The notes: generated by a model not told the origin, from the sequence alone. Positions 25,631-35,764 are shown, numbered from the stretch's first letter. The stretch is DNA of 64,000 bases from Variovorax sp. MHTC-1 (GCF_003984645.1 NZ_RWKI01000017.1:1-64000); one strand, 5' to 3'. Made by a program: numbers and translations.

Positions 25631-26387
25631 CACCCAGCTCCGCGTGATGAACGCGCTGCTGCGGCGCGGCGACCCGGCCGCGGCGGTGGCACTGGTGCGC
25701 CCCGGCGCCCTGCCCGCCGCGCGGCGGCTGGCGATCTACCGCAACAACATGGTTCAGAGCCTGGTGGCCGCGCTCGCGGCCGTCTATCCGGTGACCGAGC
25801 GGCTGGTCGGCAGTGCCTTCTTCCGCCAGGCCGCCAAGGCCTGCATCGGCGTCCATCCTTCGCACTCCGGCGACCTGCACGACTTCGGCGTCGACTTCCC
25901 TGCCTTCCTGCGCGCCTGGACACCAGCGGCCGCGCTGCCGTACCTGCCGGACGTGGCCGCGCTCGAATGGGCGGTGCACCGCGCCTATCACGAGGCCGAG
26001 CTGCCGGCCCTCGCACTCGCGCGCCTGGCCGAGGTGCCGCCGTCCGCGCAGGCCGGCCTGCGCCTGGCGCTGCAGCCCTCGGTGCGCTTCGTGTCCTCGC
26101 CCTACCCGGTGCTGCGCATCTGGCAGGCCAACCAGGCCGGCGCGGATGACACGGTGACAGTCTCGCTGGATGAAGGCGGCGTCCGGCTGCTGGTGCTGCA
26201 GCAGGCGCTGGAGATCGTGTTCGTGCCGCTGGATCCCGCCGAAGACCGCTGGCTCCGCACCCTGGCCGATGGCGCCGGGCTGGGCCAGGCCAGCGCCTGC
26301 GCCTTCGACCTCGATCCGGCCTTCGACCTGGCCTCCACGCTGGGGCGCCACCTGGCGCTGGGACTCTTTACGGAGCTGCAGTCATGA
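25614..26387 (+). CDS. bufC: Bufferin maturation partner, DUF2063 family
   Basis: The 257-residue protein overlaps bufB by 17 bp. The N-terminal DUF2063 domain has MNALLRRGDPAAAVALVRPG, LAIYRNNMVQSLVAALAAVY and PVTERLVGSAFFRQAAKAC, a helical domain that in related systems binds the precursor or docks with the DUF692 enzyme. The C-terminal half (LPYLPDVAALEWAVHRAYHE, then SPYPVLRIWQANQ) follows the family pattern. Together with BufB it likely modifies BufA. Its stop overlaps a further small reading frame (ATGA). Confidence 0.88.
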   Translation: MPALPDTQLRVMNALLRRGDPAAAVALVRPGALPAARRLAIYRNNMVQSLVAALAAVYPVTERLVGSAFFRQAAKACIGVHPSHSGDLHDFGVDFPAFLRAWTPAAALPYLPDVAALEWAVHRAYHEAELPALALARLAEVPPSAQAGLRLALQPSVRFVSSPYPVLRIWQANQAGADDTVTVSLDEGGVRLLVLQQALEIVFVPLDPAEDRWLRTLADGAGLGQASACAFDLDPAFDLASTLGRHLALGLFTELQS

Positions 26388-26478
26388 GCGCCGCCCGGCT
26401 GCCCGAAGGCGCTCGCCCCCTCCTTCAGCAGGGGGTGCGCGAGGGACATGAAGTGACGAGCCTGGGGGAGGTCAGCCA

Positions 26479-26482
<4 letters not shown>
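26384..26482 (+). CDS. Possible 32-aa peptide coupled between bufC and the response regulator
   Basis: An ATG overlapping the bufC stop (ATGA) opens a 32-codon frame, MSAARLPEGARPLLQQGVRE then GHEVTSLGEVSQ, whose TGA overlaps the response-regulator ATG in the same four-base way. Double coupling suggests translation through this interval, but it may simply be a relay for ribosomes rather than a working peptide. There is no strong ribosome site of its own. Confidence 0.35.
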
Positions 26483-27192
<710 letters not shown>

Positions 27193-27208
27193 AACGAGCC
27201 CCGCCACC

Positions 27209-28195
27209 GTGGAAAGCCTCTACATGCTGTTCGTCGGCGCCGCCCCGGCGGCGCTGGCGGCGCTGGGCATCTACTGGCGCTTCTCGCGGCGGCTCAGACG
27301 CCTGGCCGATGCGCTGGAGGCCGGCGCGCAGCTCGGCTGCCGTCAACCGCTGCGGGTGGCGGGCGCCGACGCGCACGGCGACGAGATCCAGCGCCTGTCG
27401 GCGCACGTGGAGCGCATGTCGGGGCGCATCGGCGAGCAGGTGGCCGAGCTCGAGCGCAGCGCCAGCCGGCGCCGCGAGCTGCTGGCCAACGTGTCGCACG
27501 ACCTGCGCACGCCGCTGGCATCGATGCAAGGCTACCTGGAGCTGCTGCTGCTGCGCCACGGCAGCCTGCCGGTCGAGGAGGAGCGCAACTACCTGGAGAT
27601 CGCGGTGCGCCACAGCGAGCGGCTGGGGCGGCTGGTCGACGACCTGTTCGCGCTGAGCCAGCTGGAGGGTGACGAGGCACGGCCGCAGCCCGAGGCCTTC
27701 TCGCTGGCCGAGCTGGCGCAGGACGTGGCGCAGAAGTTCGCGCTCGATGCGCAGCGGCGCGGCATCGTGCTGCGCGCCTTGGCCGGTGATGGCCAGGCCG
27801 GCGGCGTGCGCGCGCTGGCCGACATCGGCATGGTCGAGCGCGTGCTCGAGAACCTGCTGGACAACGCGCTGCGCCACACGCCGCCCGGCGGCACGGTGAG
27901 CATCGAGTTCGGCCGTGACGCGGGGCGCGCGCGCATGGCCGTGCGCGACACCGGCTGCGGCATCGCAGCCGACGCGCTGCCCGGCATCTTCGAGCGCTAC
28001 GATCACGCCGACCGCGCGCTGCCCGGCGGGCGCGGCGGGCTCGGCCTCGCGATCGCGCGGCGCATCGTGCGGCTGCACGGCGGCGAGCTGGCGGCCACCA
28101 GCGTCGAAGGTGCAGGCGCTTGCCTGAGCTTCGACCTGCCGCTCGTGCCCGCCGAGGCATCCGCGCAGCGCATCACGGAGGAGGTAGTCCAGTGA
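27209..28195 (+). CDS. Sensor histidine kinase, partner of the adjacent regulator
   Basis: The protein has 328 residues. Start chosen at GTG 27209; ATG 27224 with GGAAAG upstream is equally possible. There is one membrane segment at the N-terminus (LFVGAAPAALAALGIYW), then a HAMP-like linker, the H-box RRELLANVSHDLRTPLASMQ (His at about residue 96), the N-box ENLLDNALRHTPPGGTV and G-boxes (RDTGCGIAADALPGIFERYD, GGRGGLGLAIARRIV). There is no periplasmic sensor loop, so the signal may come from the membrane or a partner. The H-box region resembles that of the giant kinase at 29.2-34.5 kb. Its stop overlaps the PAS-GAF gene (GTGA). Confidence 0.9.
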   Translation: MESLYMLFVGAAPAALAALGIYWRFSRRLRRLADALEAGAQLGCRQPLRVAGADAHGDEIQRLSAHVERMSGRIGEQVAELERSASRRRELLANVSHDLRTPLASMQGYLELLLLRHGSLPVEEERNYLEIAVRHSERLGRLVDDLFALSQLEGDEARPQPEAFSLAELAQDVAQKFALDAQRRGIVLRALAGDGQAGGVRALADIGMVERVLENLLDNALRHTPPGGTVSIEFGRDAGRARMAVRDTGCGIAADALPGIFERYDHADRALPGGRGGLGLAIARRIVRLHGGELAATSVEGAGACLSFDLPLVPAEASAQRITEEVVQ

Positions 28196-29277
28196 GCTCA
28201 TCTATGATCGCCGCGGCGCTGCTCGCTCTCGCGTTGCTCGCCTGGCTGACCGTCTCGGCCGCGCGCCGCGCCGCGCGTCGCCGCGACGAATGGAATGCCA
28301 GGCTGGCGCAGCTGGAACAGCGGGTGGCCGAGCAGCGTGGCGCGGTCGAGCGCGCCGAGGCCTCGCGCGCCGCCGCCGAGGCCGAGCTGCGCGCGAGCGA
28401 GGAGCGCTATGCCGCCGCGCTGCGCGGCAGCCAGGACGGCATGTGGGACTGGGACCTGGGGTCGGGCCGCGTGCAGCTCTCGCCGCGCTGGAAGAGCATG
28501 CTGGGCTTCGAGGCGCACGAGCTCGCCGATGATCTGCAGGGGTGGCGCTCGCGGGTCCATCCCGAGGACCGCGCCACGCTGGACGAGGCCCTGGCACGTC
28601 CGCTGGCAAGCGACGCGCCGCCGGCCGACGCACGCTTCGAGCACGAGCTGCGCCTGCTGCACAAGGACGGCAGCGTGCGCTGGGTGCTGTCGCGCGGGGT
28701 TGCGCTCAGGCGCGCGAGCGGCGCCGCGTACCGCGTGATCGGCCAGGACACCGACGTGACGCAGCTGCACCGCGTCTCGCATGTGCTGCAGGCGGTGGCC
28801 GATGGCACGGCCGGTGCCGTGGGCGAAGCCTTCTTTCCGGCCATGGTGCGGCACTTCGCACGCGCGCTCGGGCTGGACTGCGCCTTCGTCGCCGAGTGCG
28901 CCGACCAGCCGCCGACGCGGGTGCGCACCCTGGCCTGCTGGTCCGACGGCGCGCTTCAGGACAACTTCGAGTTCGTGCTGGCCGGCACCCCCTGCGAAGC
29001 CGTGGTCCGCACCGAGCGCCCTGCGCTGCATCGCAGCGGCCTGGCGCAGATGTTCCCGCGCGAGGCCGGCTGGGAGTCCTACCTGGGCCTGCCGATCATC
29101 GCCAGCGACGGCCGCATGCTGGGCCACCTGGCCTTCCGCCATCGCGCGCCGCTGGGCGACGAGGTGCTGGTCGACGCGGTCTACCGCATCTTCCTGGCGC
29201 GTGCGGCGGCCGAGCTGGAACGGCTTCAGGCGCTGGCGCGGCTGCGCGTGGAATCTTCGGGCGTCGCCGCTTCCTGA
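28192..29277 (+). CDS. PAS-GAF sensor protein with N-terminal membrane segment
   Basis: The 361-residue protein starts at GTG overlapping the kinase stop. A membrane segment (MIAAALLALALLAWLTV) leads into a coiled coil (to about 65), then a PAS fold: YAAALRGSQDGMWDWDLGSG, VHPEDRATLDEAL and LLHKDGSVRWVLSRGVALRR with the PAC end RVIGQDTDVTQLHR. A GAF-type domain follows (FARALGLDCAFVAECADQP to LGHLAFRH). There is no output domain, so it may act as an accessory sensor feeding the adjacent kinase, which itself lacks a sensor loop. Its 3' end overlaps the convergent giant-kinase gene by 52 bp. Confidence 0.8.
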   Translation: MSSSMIAAALLALALLAWLTVSAARRAARRRDEWNARLAQLEQRVAEQRGAVERAEASRAAAEAELRASEERYAAALRGSQDGMWDWDLGSGRVQLSPRWKSMLGFEAHELADDLQGWRSRVHPEDRATLDEALARPLASDAPPADARFEHELRLLHKDGSVRWVLSRGVALRRASGAAYRVIGQDTDVTQLHRVSHVLQAVADGTAGAVGEAFFPAMVRHFARALGLDCAFVAECADQPPTRVRTLACWSDGALQDNFEFVLAGTPCEAVVRTERPALHRSGLAQMFPREAGWESYLGLPIIASDGRMLGHLAFRHRAPLGDEVLVDAVYRIFLARAAAELERLQALARLRVESSGVAAS

Positions 29278-32200
29278 CTGGCATCCTGGCCGGCGGCCAG
29301 CTGCGCTGCGGGCAGGTCGAAGCTGAAGCGACTGCCTTGTCCCGCGATGCTGTGCACCCGCAGCTCGCCGCCGTGCAGCTCCACGATGCGCTTCGCGATC
29401 GCCAGGCCCAAGCCGGCGCCGCCGCCGACGTGCTCGCGCTGCCGATCCACGCGGTAGAAGCGGTCGAAGATGAAGGGCAACTCCTCCTCGGGGATGCCGC
29501 CGCCGGTGTCGGCCACGCAGGCCGCCACCCGCCCGGCCTCGGCGTGCAGCGTCACGCTCACCGAGCCGCCGGCCGGCGTGTGCCGCAGGGCGTTGCCGAT
29601 CAGGTTGTCGAGCACGCGCTCCACCAGCCCGAGGTCGGCATCGACCGGTGGTACCGCCTGTCCGCCCTCGAAGCGCAATGCGACCTGCTGCCGGTCGGCG
29701 CCGAGCTGGAACTTCTGCAGCACGTCGACCGCGAGCTCGGCCAACTGGAAGGCCTCGCGCGCCAGCCGCACGCCCTTGAAGTCCAGCTTGGCGAGCTCGA
29801 ACAGCTCGTCGACCAGCGTCGCCAGGTGCTCGCTCTGGCGCAACGCGATCTCGACGTAGCTGCGCTGCGTGGAGCGCCGCAGCTCATCGCCTTTCAGCGT
29901 CAGCATCTCCAGGTAGCCGCGCAGCGCCGCCAGCGGCGTGCGCAGGTCGTGCGAGACGTTGGCGATCAGCTCGCTGCGCAGGTAGACGTTCTCGGCCTCC
30001 AGGTCGTCCTTGAGGCGCTGGACCTGCGCCAGGGCCTCGGCCAGCTGCGCCCGCGCCGACTGGTGCTCGCCGATCTCGCGCCGCAGGCCCTCGAACAGGC
30101 GCGCGTTCTCCAGCGCGATCGCGGCCTCGGTGGCCAGCATGCGCACCACCAGGATGCGCTGCGCGGTGAAGGCGTCGGCGAGCTGGCGGTTCTCGAGGTA
30201 GAGCACCCCCACCAGCCGCCCCTGCTTCTGCACTGCCACGCACATCGCCGAGCGCGGCCGATGCAGCTGGATGTAGGGATCGCTGCCGAAGCGGTCGTCG
30301 GCCGCCGCGTCGGCAAGCACCACGCTCTCGCCGGTGCGGCGCACGTAGTGGACGATGCCCAGCGGCAGGCTGCGCGATGCCGCGAGCGGCGTGCCGCGCG
30401 AGATCGCGGCCTGCGGCGCCTGCAGGGTGTCGGCCGCATGCACCATCGAATCGCCCTCGCCTTCCAGCACCAGGCAGCCGCGCTCGGCGCCGGCGTTCTC
30501 GATCGCGATGCGCATCAGCCGCGCCAGCAGCCGGTCGAGCTCGACCTCGGCGGCCATGGCCTGCGCGGCCTTCATCACGCTGTCGAGGTCGAGGCCGTCG
30601 CCGTGCCCGCCCGCGGGAAACGCGGCCGCGGCCGGCAAAGGAGCGGCGACTTCCGCACCGGAGGCGGGCGACACCGGTCGCAGCCAGGCATGCCGGGCCT
30701 CGAGCTGCGCCACCTTCGCCCCCGCCCCCCAGCGCGCATAACAGGCGCGCGCCTCGGCCATGAACAGCGCACCGAGCACGGCCTCGCCGCGCGCGAGCCG
30801 CAGCCGCGCATGCAGCTCGTTGGCGAGCGCGAGCAGCTGCAGCAGCGCGGCATGCTGCGCCGCGAACTCGATCGCCTGCTCGTGGAACTTGATCGCGATG
30901 CCCTCCTCGCCGTCGATGCGCGCGGCCTCGGCGGCAAGCAGCAGGGCTTGGCAGCGGAAGTTCTCGGGGCAGTTCTCGGCCAGCATCGCGAAGTAGGCTC
31001 GGGCATGGCCGATCTGTGCGCGCGCCGCCCCCTGCTCGGGCGGCGGCGCCTCGTCATGCCAGGCCGCCAGCGCGAGCGCGTGCCAGAAGGCATGGGTCAG
31101 GGGCCAGATGGTGCCGGCCACGTGGTGCACCGTGGCGGCGGCCACGCTCGCCGCCGCCAGTGCCTCTGCCGGCGTGCCGAGCAGGCTGCACAGGTGCAGC
31201 CGGGCCACCGCGTGGAAGCTGGCGAAGAAGGGGTTGTCGCGGTAGCGCTGGCGGTAGCCCTCCTCCTCGAAGTCCTCGTCCGACAGCGACAGTGGCCCGC
31301 GCGTGCGGCCCTGCAGTGCGAGCGCCCATTGCAGCATCAGCTGCGTCGCGTCGGCGAAGCCCTGGTTCTTGAGTTTGCGGATCAGTGCCACGTTGGGCAC
31401 ATGCGCCTCCACGAACTGCGCGAGGTCCTCGCAGGCGAGAAAGGCCGCCCACAGCTCCGTGCCGGCGCCGTAGGCCGCGTAGAGAAAGTCCCCGCTCTCC
31501 AGTCCGCTGCGGCAGGCTTCGCGTGCATAGGGAATGCAGCTCGCCAGCGGCCGCCGCCAGAAGTTCACGTGCGCATGGAACTGCTGGTAGATCTTGGCGC
31601 GCCGCCGCGTGTCGCCGAAGCGGTGGTTGACCGCCAGCGCCAGCATGCCGAATTCGTGCGCGCTGCGGAAGTCGCCCTGCACCGGACCGACCGTGATCGC
31701 GTGCGTGACGTAGCCGTAGGCCGACTCCTCGGCATTGCCGTGCGTGAGCGACAGGCGCACGAGGATCGCCGAGATCAGCCGCGCGAGCGTCGAGTTGCCG
31801 AGGATGAAGGCGGAGGCCCAGATGTCCGTCAGCATGCTCATCACGATGAGGGTTTCCGGATGGTCCATCGCGGGCAGCTCGACCAACGCCGCGATCGGCC
31901 GCGTGCCCAGCAGCGCGGCGACGCGCTCCATCTCGACGGCCAGCGCGGACTCGGTGTCGGCGGTGGTCTCCGGCAGGCGGAGGCCGAACAGCGCCAGCCC
32001 TGCGCGCGTGCTTGCCAGCGCCTCGGCATAGCGCGCCATGTGCTCGTGCTGCACGCTCTGCAGCCGATGGACGCGGGCGCGCTCGATGTTCGTCGCGGCG
32101 CGCAGCAGCAGCTGTTGGTACTGCGGCTGCGCGGCCTCGAAGCGGCCGCACAGGTACTCGCTTTCCACCGCCTCGAGCTGCAGCGCGAAGCACAGCGCAT

Positions 32201-34535
32201 GGTCGCCCGCCCACTGCGCCTCGTCGAGCAGGTCGACACCGGCGCGGAAGAACTCGAGCGCGGCCTCGTGCGCGGTCGAGGACTTGGCCTCGCGCCCCGC
32301 GAGCAGGTCCAGCCGGGCGACCTCGCGCCGCTCGTCGGGCGCCTCGATCAGGCCGCGCCCGCGGTTGAGGTGGTGCGCGATGTCGAACAGCCCCTGCTGC
32401 GCTGGCGCCTCGCCCGCGCGCTGGCGCAGCAGGCGGCCGATGCGCAGGTGCAGCATGGGCTTGCGCGCCTGCGGAATCAGCGCATAGGCGGCTTGCTGCA
32501 CGCGGTCGTGCAGGAAAGCGTAGGCCGGCGCGTCCCCGTGCGCCGAGGCCTCGGCATGGGGCGGGACGGGCACGATCAGCCCCTCGGCCATCGCCTGGGT
32601 CAGGTCCTCCGCCACTGTCTCCTGCGGCTGCTCGCAGATCAGCGCCAGCGTATGCGCATCGAAGCGGTTGCCGATGCAGGCCGCCAGCGTCAGCGCGTAC
32701 TGCGAGCGGCTGGACAGGCGCTGGATGTTGCGCGTCATGAGCTCGACCACATCCTCGGCCAGGGGTGCCTGCGCGATGGCCTCGATCCGGTAGCGCCAGC
32801 GCTGCGCCACCGCGTCGAAGCGGAAATGGCCGTCGCGCTCCAGGCTGCGGAGGAACTGGTGCACGAAGAAGGGGTTGCCGCCGGTCTTCTCCAGCACCAG
32901 GCGCGCCAGCGGCAGGGCCTCCTCGAGCTCGCCGTGCAACATGTCGCGTACCAGGGCGGCCAGCTCGGCCAGGCGCAGCGGCCCGAGCGTGACGCGCTGC
33001 ATCGCTACGCCGGCGGCCTCCAGCGCGCGCAGCGCGGGCGCCAGGTGCTGCGGCGCATCGGGCTCGTTGTCGCGGCAGGCGCCGATCAGCAGCAGGCCGC
33101 GGATCTCCGGGCTGTCGAGCAGGGGCTCGAGCAGGCCCAGCGTGGCGGCGTCGGCCCACTGCAGGTCGTCCAGGAAGACCACCAGCGGATGCGCCGGTTG
33201 CGCCACCGCGGCGACGAAGTTCCGAAACACGCGCTGGAAACGGTTCTGCGCCTCGGTAGGCCCCAGCGGCACGGGCGGCGGCTGCTCGCCGAGGATGAAG
33301 CCGATCTCCGGGATCACCTGCGCCAGCACGCCGCCGTTGGGCCCCAGCGCCTGCGCCAGTGCCACGCGCCAGTGCGCCAGGCACGCCTCGCTCTCGGTGA
33401 GCATCTGCCGCACCAGCTCGCGAAAGGCCTGGATCAGGGCGCCGAAGGGCACGCCCCGCACGACCTGGTCGAACTTGCCCGAGACGAAATAGCCGCCCCC
33501 GCGGCGCACCAGGGGCCGACACAGTGCGAAGACCAGGGCGGTCTTGCCGATGCCGGCATAGCCGTCCACCAGCAGCATCGCGGGCCGCGCCTGCGCCTCG
33601 CGCGCGCGCTCGCAGGCCGCGCGCAGCAGCGCCTGCTCCGCTTCGCGGCCGTACAGCTGCGCACGGATCGCGAGGCCCTGCGCTGGGTCGCGCAGGCCGG
33701 GCACGAAGGGCGCGATGCGCCGGTGCGCCGCCCATTCGCGCGCGCAGAAGGCCAGGTCCTCCGCCAGGCCGGCCGCGCTCTGGTAGCGCTCGCCGGGCGA
33801 TTTGGCCAACAGTTTCATCACGATGTCCGACACCGGCTGCGGCAGGCCTGGTGCGCGCGCAGCGGGCGTCACGGGCGTGGCCGCGATGTGCGCGTGGATC
33901 AGCTCCAGGGCATCGTCGGAGGCGAAGGGCAGCTCGCCGGTCAGAAGTTGGTAGAGCAGCACGCCGAGCGCATACAGGTCGCTGCGGTGGTCGGGGCTGC
34001 TGCCGGTGCGGCCGGTCTGCTCGGGCGAGGCATGGCGCAGCGGGGCCACGGTGCCCATGGCGGCGGCCGGCAGCAGCCCTCGCCTGGCCTCGCTCCCCGC
34101 CTCCGCGAAATCGACCAGCCAGGCGCGGGCCGATGCGCCATCGGCGAGCACGATCTCGGGACGCAGCCCGCGGTGGACCAGGCCGCGCCGGTGCAGCTCG
34201 GCCAGCGCGGTGGCGAGCTGCACGCCGAAGTCGAGCGCCAGCGGCAGCGCCAGGCCGCCGGCCAAGAGCAGCGAGGACAGCGGCTCGCCGCCCGGGTCCT
34301 CCATCACCAGCGCCGGCCCGGCTGGCAGCTCGAACAGGCGCGGCTGCAGCGCCGCGGTGCAGGACAGGCCGGCCATGAGCTCGCACTCGCGCCGCAGCGC
34401 CGCGCGCTCGGCGGCGCCCGGTGGCAGCTGCTGCGCGCACTTGAGCAGCACGCGCCGACCCGCGAGCAGGCCGCGGCCGAGCCGGAAGGCACCGGTGTCG
34501 GCGATCCAGGCATGCACTTCGGGCGTCGGGCTCAT
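29226..34535 (-). CDS. Giant hybrid: kinase-like domain, AAA-type ATPase, TPR-like region, GAF, histidine kinase
   Basis: The protein has 1769 residues. The ATG at 34535 follows GGAAGAGGAA. Residues about 15-280 are protein-kinase-like: the Lys strand RVLLKCAQQ is present, but the catalytic loop is LVHRGLRPEIV (HRD Asp is Gly) and DFG is DFA, so phosphotransfer is doubtful. About 290-600: ATPase with GYAGIGKTALVF and LVVFLDDLQWAD. About 650-1280: helical repeats. About 1315-1470: GAF. From about 1520: histidine kinase with ELIANVSHDLRTPLAALRGY, NLIGNALRHTPAGGSV and ADTGGGIPEEELPF, GGGAGLGLAIAKRIV. The layout matches the cyclase at 6.1 kb except for the output. It is divergent from the cupin operon and shares its YGTGA repeat region. 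Confidence 0.9.
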   Translation of the reverse strand: MSPTPEVHAWIADTGAFRLGRGLLAGRRVLLKCAQQLPPGAAERAALRRECELMAGLSCTAALQPRLFELPAGPALVMEDPGGEPLSSLLLAGGLALPLALDFGVQLATALAELHRRGLVHRGLRPEIVLADGASARAWLVDFAEAGSEARRGLLPAAAMGTVAPLRHASPEQTGRTGSSPDHRSDLYALGVLLYQLLTGELPFASDDALELIHAHIAATPVTPAARAPGLPQPVSDIVMKLLAKSPGERYQSAAGLAEDLAFCAREWAAHRRIAPFVPGLRDPAQGLAIRAQLYGREAEQALLRAACERAREAQARPAMLLVDGYAGIGKTALVFALCRPLVRRGGGYFVSGKFDQVVRGVPFGALIQAFRELVRQMLTESEACLAHWRVALAQALGPNGGVLAQVIPEIGFILGEQPPPVPLGPTEAQNRFQRVFRNFVAAVAQPAHPLVVFLDDLQWADAATLGLLEPLLDSPEIRGLLLIGACRDNEPDAPQHLAPALRALEAAGVAMQRVTLGPLRLAELAALVRDMLHGELEEALPLARLVLEKTGGNPFFVHQFLRSLERDGHFRFDAVAQRWRYRIEAIAQAPLAEDVVELMTRNIQRLSSRSQYALTLAACIGNRFDAHTLALICEQPQETVAEDLTQAMAEGLIVPVPPHAEASAHGDAPAYAFLHDRVQQAAYALIPQARKPMLHLRIGRLLRQRAGEAPAQQGLFDIAHHLNRGRGLIEAPDERREVARLDLLAGREAKSSTAHEAALEFFRAGVDLLDEAQWAGDHALCFALQLEAVESEYLCGRFEAAQPQYQQLLLRAATNIERARVHRLQSVQHEHMARYAEALASTRAGLALFGLRLPETTADTESALAVEMERVAALLGTRPIAALVELPAMDHPETLIVMSMLTDIWASAFILGNSTLARLISAILVRLSLTHGNAEESAYGYVTHAITVGPVQGDFRSAHEFGMLALAVNHRFGDTRRRAKIYQQFHAHVNFWRRPLASCIPYAREACRSGLESGDFLYAAYGAGTELWAAFLACEDLAQFVEAHVPNVALIRKLKNQGFADATQLMLQWALALQGRTRGPLSLSDEDFEEEGYRQRYRDNPFFASFHAVARLHLCSLLGTPAEALAAASVAAATVHHVAGTIWPLTHAFWHALALAAWHDEAPPPEQGAARAQIGHARAYFAMLAENCPENFRCQALLLAAEAARIDGEEGIAIKFHEQAIEFAAQHAALLQLLALANELHARLRLARGEAVLGALFMAEARACYARWGAGAKVAQLEARHAWLRPVSPASGAEVAAPLPAAAAFPAGGHGDGLDLDSVMKAAQAMAAEVELDRLLARLMRIAIENAGAERGCLVLEGEGDSMVHAADTLQAPQAAISRGTPLAASRSLPLGIVHYVRRTGESVVLADAAADDRFGSDPYIQLHRPRSAMCVAVQKQGRLVGVLYLENRQLADAFTAQRILVVRMLATEAAIALENARLFEGLRREIGEHQSARAQLAEALAQVQRLKDDLEAENVYLRSELIANVSHDLRTPLAALRGYLEMLTLKGDELRRSTQRSYVEIALRQSEHLATLVDELFELAKLDFKGVRLAREAFQLAELAVDVLQKFQLGADRQQVALRFEGGQAVPPVDADLGLVERVLDNLIGNALRHTPAGGSVSVTLHAEAGRVAACVADTGGGIPEEELPFIFDRFYRVDRQREHVGGGAGLGLAIAKRIVELHGGELRVHSIAGQGSRFSFDLPAAQLAAGQDASQEAATPEDSTRSRASA

Positions 34536-34612
34536 CGCATTCTTCCTCTTCCCATGGCGCGGCGCAGGCGCGCTGTGCGCACTGTGCGCCCGATCCGGCC
34601 TCCCTGGCAATG

Positions 34613-34667
34613 CGTGACCAAAGCGTGAACTTTGGCGGACCGCGGCGTGAAGCGCGGCGGCCACAGT
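34613..34667 (+). promoter_or_regulatory. Phased YGTGA repeats and -10-like box between the giant kinase and the cupin operon
   Basis: CGTGA at 34613-34617, 34624-34628 and 34646-34650: the same 11 and 22 bp spacing as before bufA, followed at the same 12-base distance by CACAGT (34662-34667). The site lies 78 bp upstream of the giant kinase start and 65 bp before the cupin start, so one protein bound here could act in both directions. Confidence 0.6.
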
Positions 34668-34731
34668 GCATCGCGGAGCCACCGAACGGTGGCCCGTCCC
34701 TCGTCAATCACGCTTCCAGGAGAAAGTCACC

Positions 34732-35241
34732 ATGCACATCGCCAATCCCCCGCGCCGCTCGATCCGGCGCCATGCCCTGCTCGCGGCGCTGGCCGCAAGC
34801 GCGCTCGCCGCCCTGGCGCCGTCTGTCCATGCCGGCGAATGCCCGGCCGACAAGGTCGTCGCCGACGGACAGGGCCAGAAGCCCGGACCGACCACGCCCA
34901 AGGACGTGACGGACGTGGTGCGCTACAGCACCGACCTGTCGAAGGAGCCGCTGGCGCTCCAGGGCCGTCTGTTCCGCCTGCGCCAGCTCGAGATGAAGCC
35001 CGGCGGCATCGTGCCCTGGCACAGCCACAACGAGCGCCCGGCGATGATCTACATCGTCTCCGGCGAGGTGGTCGAGTACGCCAGCAGCTGCGCCGTGCCC
35101 ATCGTGCACCGCGCCGGCGACGTGGCGCCGGAGAGGAACGGCACCTCGCATTGGTGGAAGAACACCGGCAGCACCACCGCCGTGCTGATCTCGGTGGACC
35201 TGTTCCCCACCGGCAAGCAGATGGACCCGCACGAGATGTGA
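34732..35241 (+). CDS. Secreted cupin-domain protein
   Basis: The protein has 169 residues; ATG follows CAGGAG. A signal peptide (RRHALLAALAASALAALAPS, cut near VHAGE) precedes a single cupin barrel: first motif GGIVPWHSHNERPAMIYIVS G with the HxH metal ligands, second motif DVAPERNGTSHWWKNTGS. It is likely a periplasmic metal-binding protein; whether it is an enzyme or a sensor is unknown. It opens a three-gene operon with a DUF302 protein and a flavin reductase (gaps of 15 and 22 bp) behind the YGTGA repeats, so it probably belongs to the bufferin regulon. Confidence 0.85.
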   Translation: MHIANPPRRSIRRHALLAALAASALAALAPSVHAGECPADKVVADGQGQKPGPTTPKDVTDVVRYSTDLSKEPLALQGRLFRLRQLEMKPGGIVPWHSHNERPAMIYIVSGEVVEYASSCAVPIVHRAGDVAPERNGTSHWWKNTGSTTAVLISVDLFPTGKQMDPHEM

Positions 35242-35256
35242 GATGAGGAGCATGCC

Positions 35257-35742
35257 ATGTTCATTCGCATCTCCCGGCTGCTGTCGGCGGCCTGCCTCGG
35301 GCTGGCACTGGTTGCGACGCAGTCGCCGGCGCAAGGTCGGGCGCCGCCTGCCGACGGCCTGATCAAGGTCCGCAGTGCCTATTCGGTGGAAGAGACCATC
35401 GCGCGCATCAGGAAGGACATCGCCGACAAGGGCATCGTGTTCTTCATGGCGGTGGACCAGTCCCAGCTCGCGGCCGACGCCGGCATCCGCGTGCGGCCCT
35501 CGACGCTGCTGGTGTTCGGCAATCCGCCGCTGGGCGCGCAGTTCCTGACCTCGAACCCGTATTCGGGACTGGACTGGCCGGTGCGCCTGCTGGTGCTGCA
35601 GGACGAGAGCGGCGCGGTCTGGGCGGCTTACACCGACTTCGACTGGATCGCACGCCGGCACGGCATCATCGACCGGCAGGCGCAGTTCGCGATGGCCTCC
35701 GCGGTGGTGGCCTCGATCACCTCGGTGGTGCGCGCGGACTGA
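35257..35742 (+). CDS. Secreted DUF302-domain protein
   Basis: The protein has 161 residues; ATG follows GAGG. The signal peptide (SRLLSAACLGLALVATQSPA) is followed by a complete DUF302 domain: YSVEETIARIRKDIADKGIV, VFFMAVDQSQLAADAGI, STLLVFGNPPLGAQF and VRLLVLQDESGAVWAAYTDF, ending DWIARRHGI. It is therefore likely periplasmic. Its function is unknown; DUF302 proteins are often found near redox or stress genes. It lies between the cupin and the flavin reductase in one operon. A paralogous but membrane-anchored DUF302 protein is at 13.7 kb. Confidence 0.9.
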   Translation: MFIRISRLLSAACLGLALVATQSPAQGRAPPADGLIKVRSAYSVEETIARIRKDIADKGIVFFMAVDQSQLAADAGIRVRPSTLLVFGNPPLGAQFLTSNPYSGLDWPVRLLVLQDESGAVWAAYTDFDWIARRHGIIDRQAQFAMASAVVASITSVVRAD

Positions 35743-35764
35743 GCTGCGCAGGAAAGGACCGGCC

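Noticed and set aside
28542..34628. A 2028-codon open frame on the plus strand
   Set aside because: It covers the giant histidine kinase on the minus strand, which has full domain motifs. The plus-strand product is a composition artefact without motifs.
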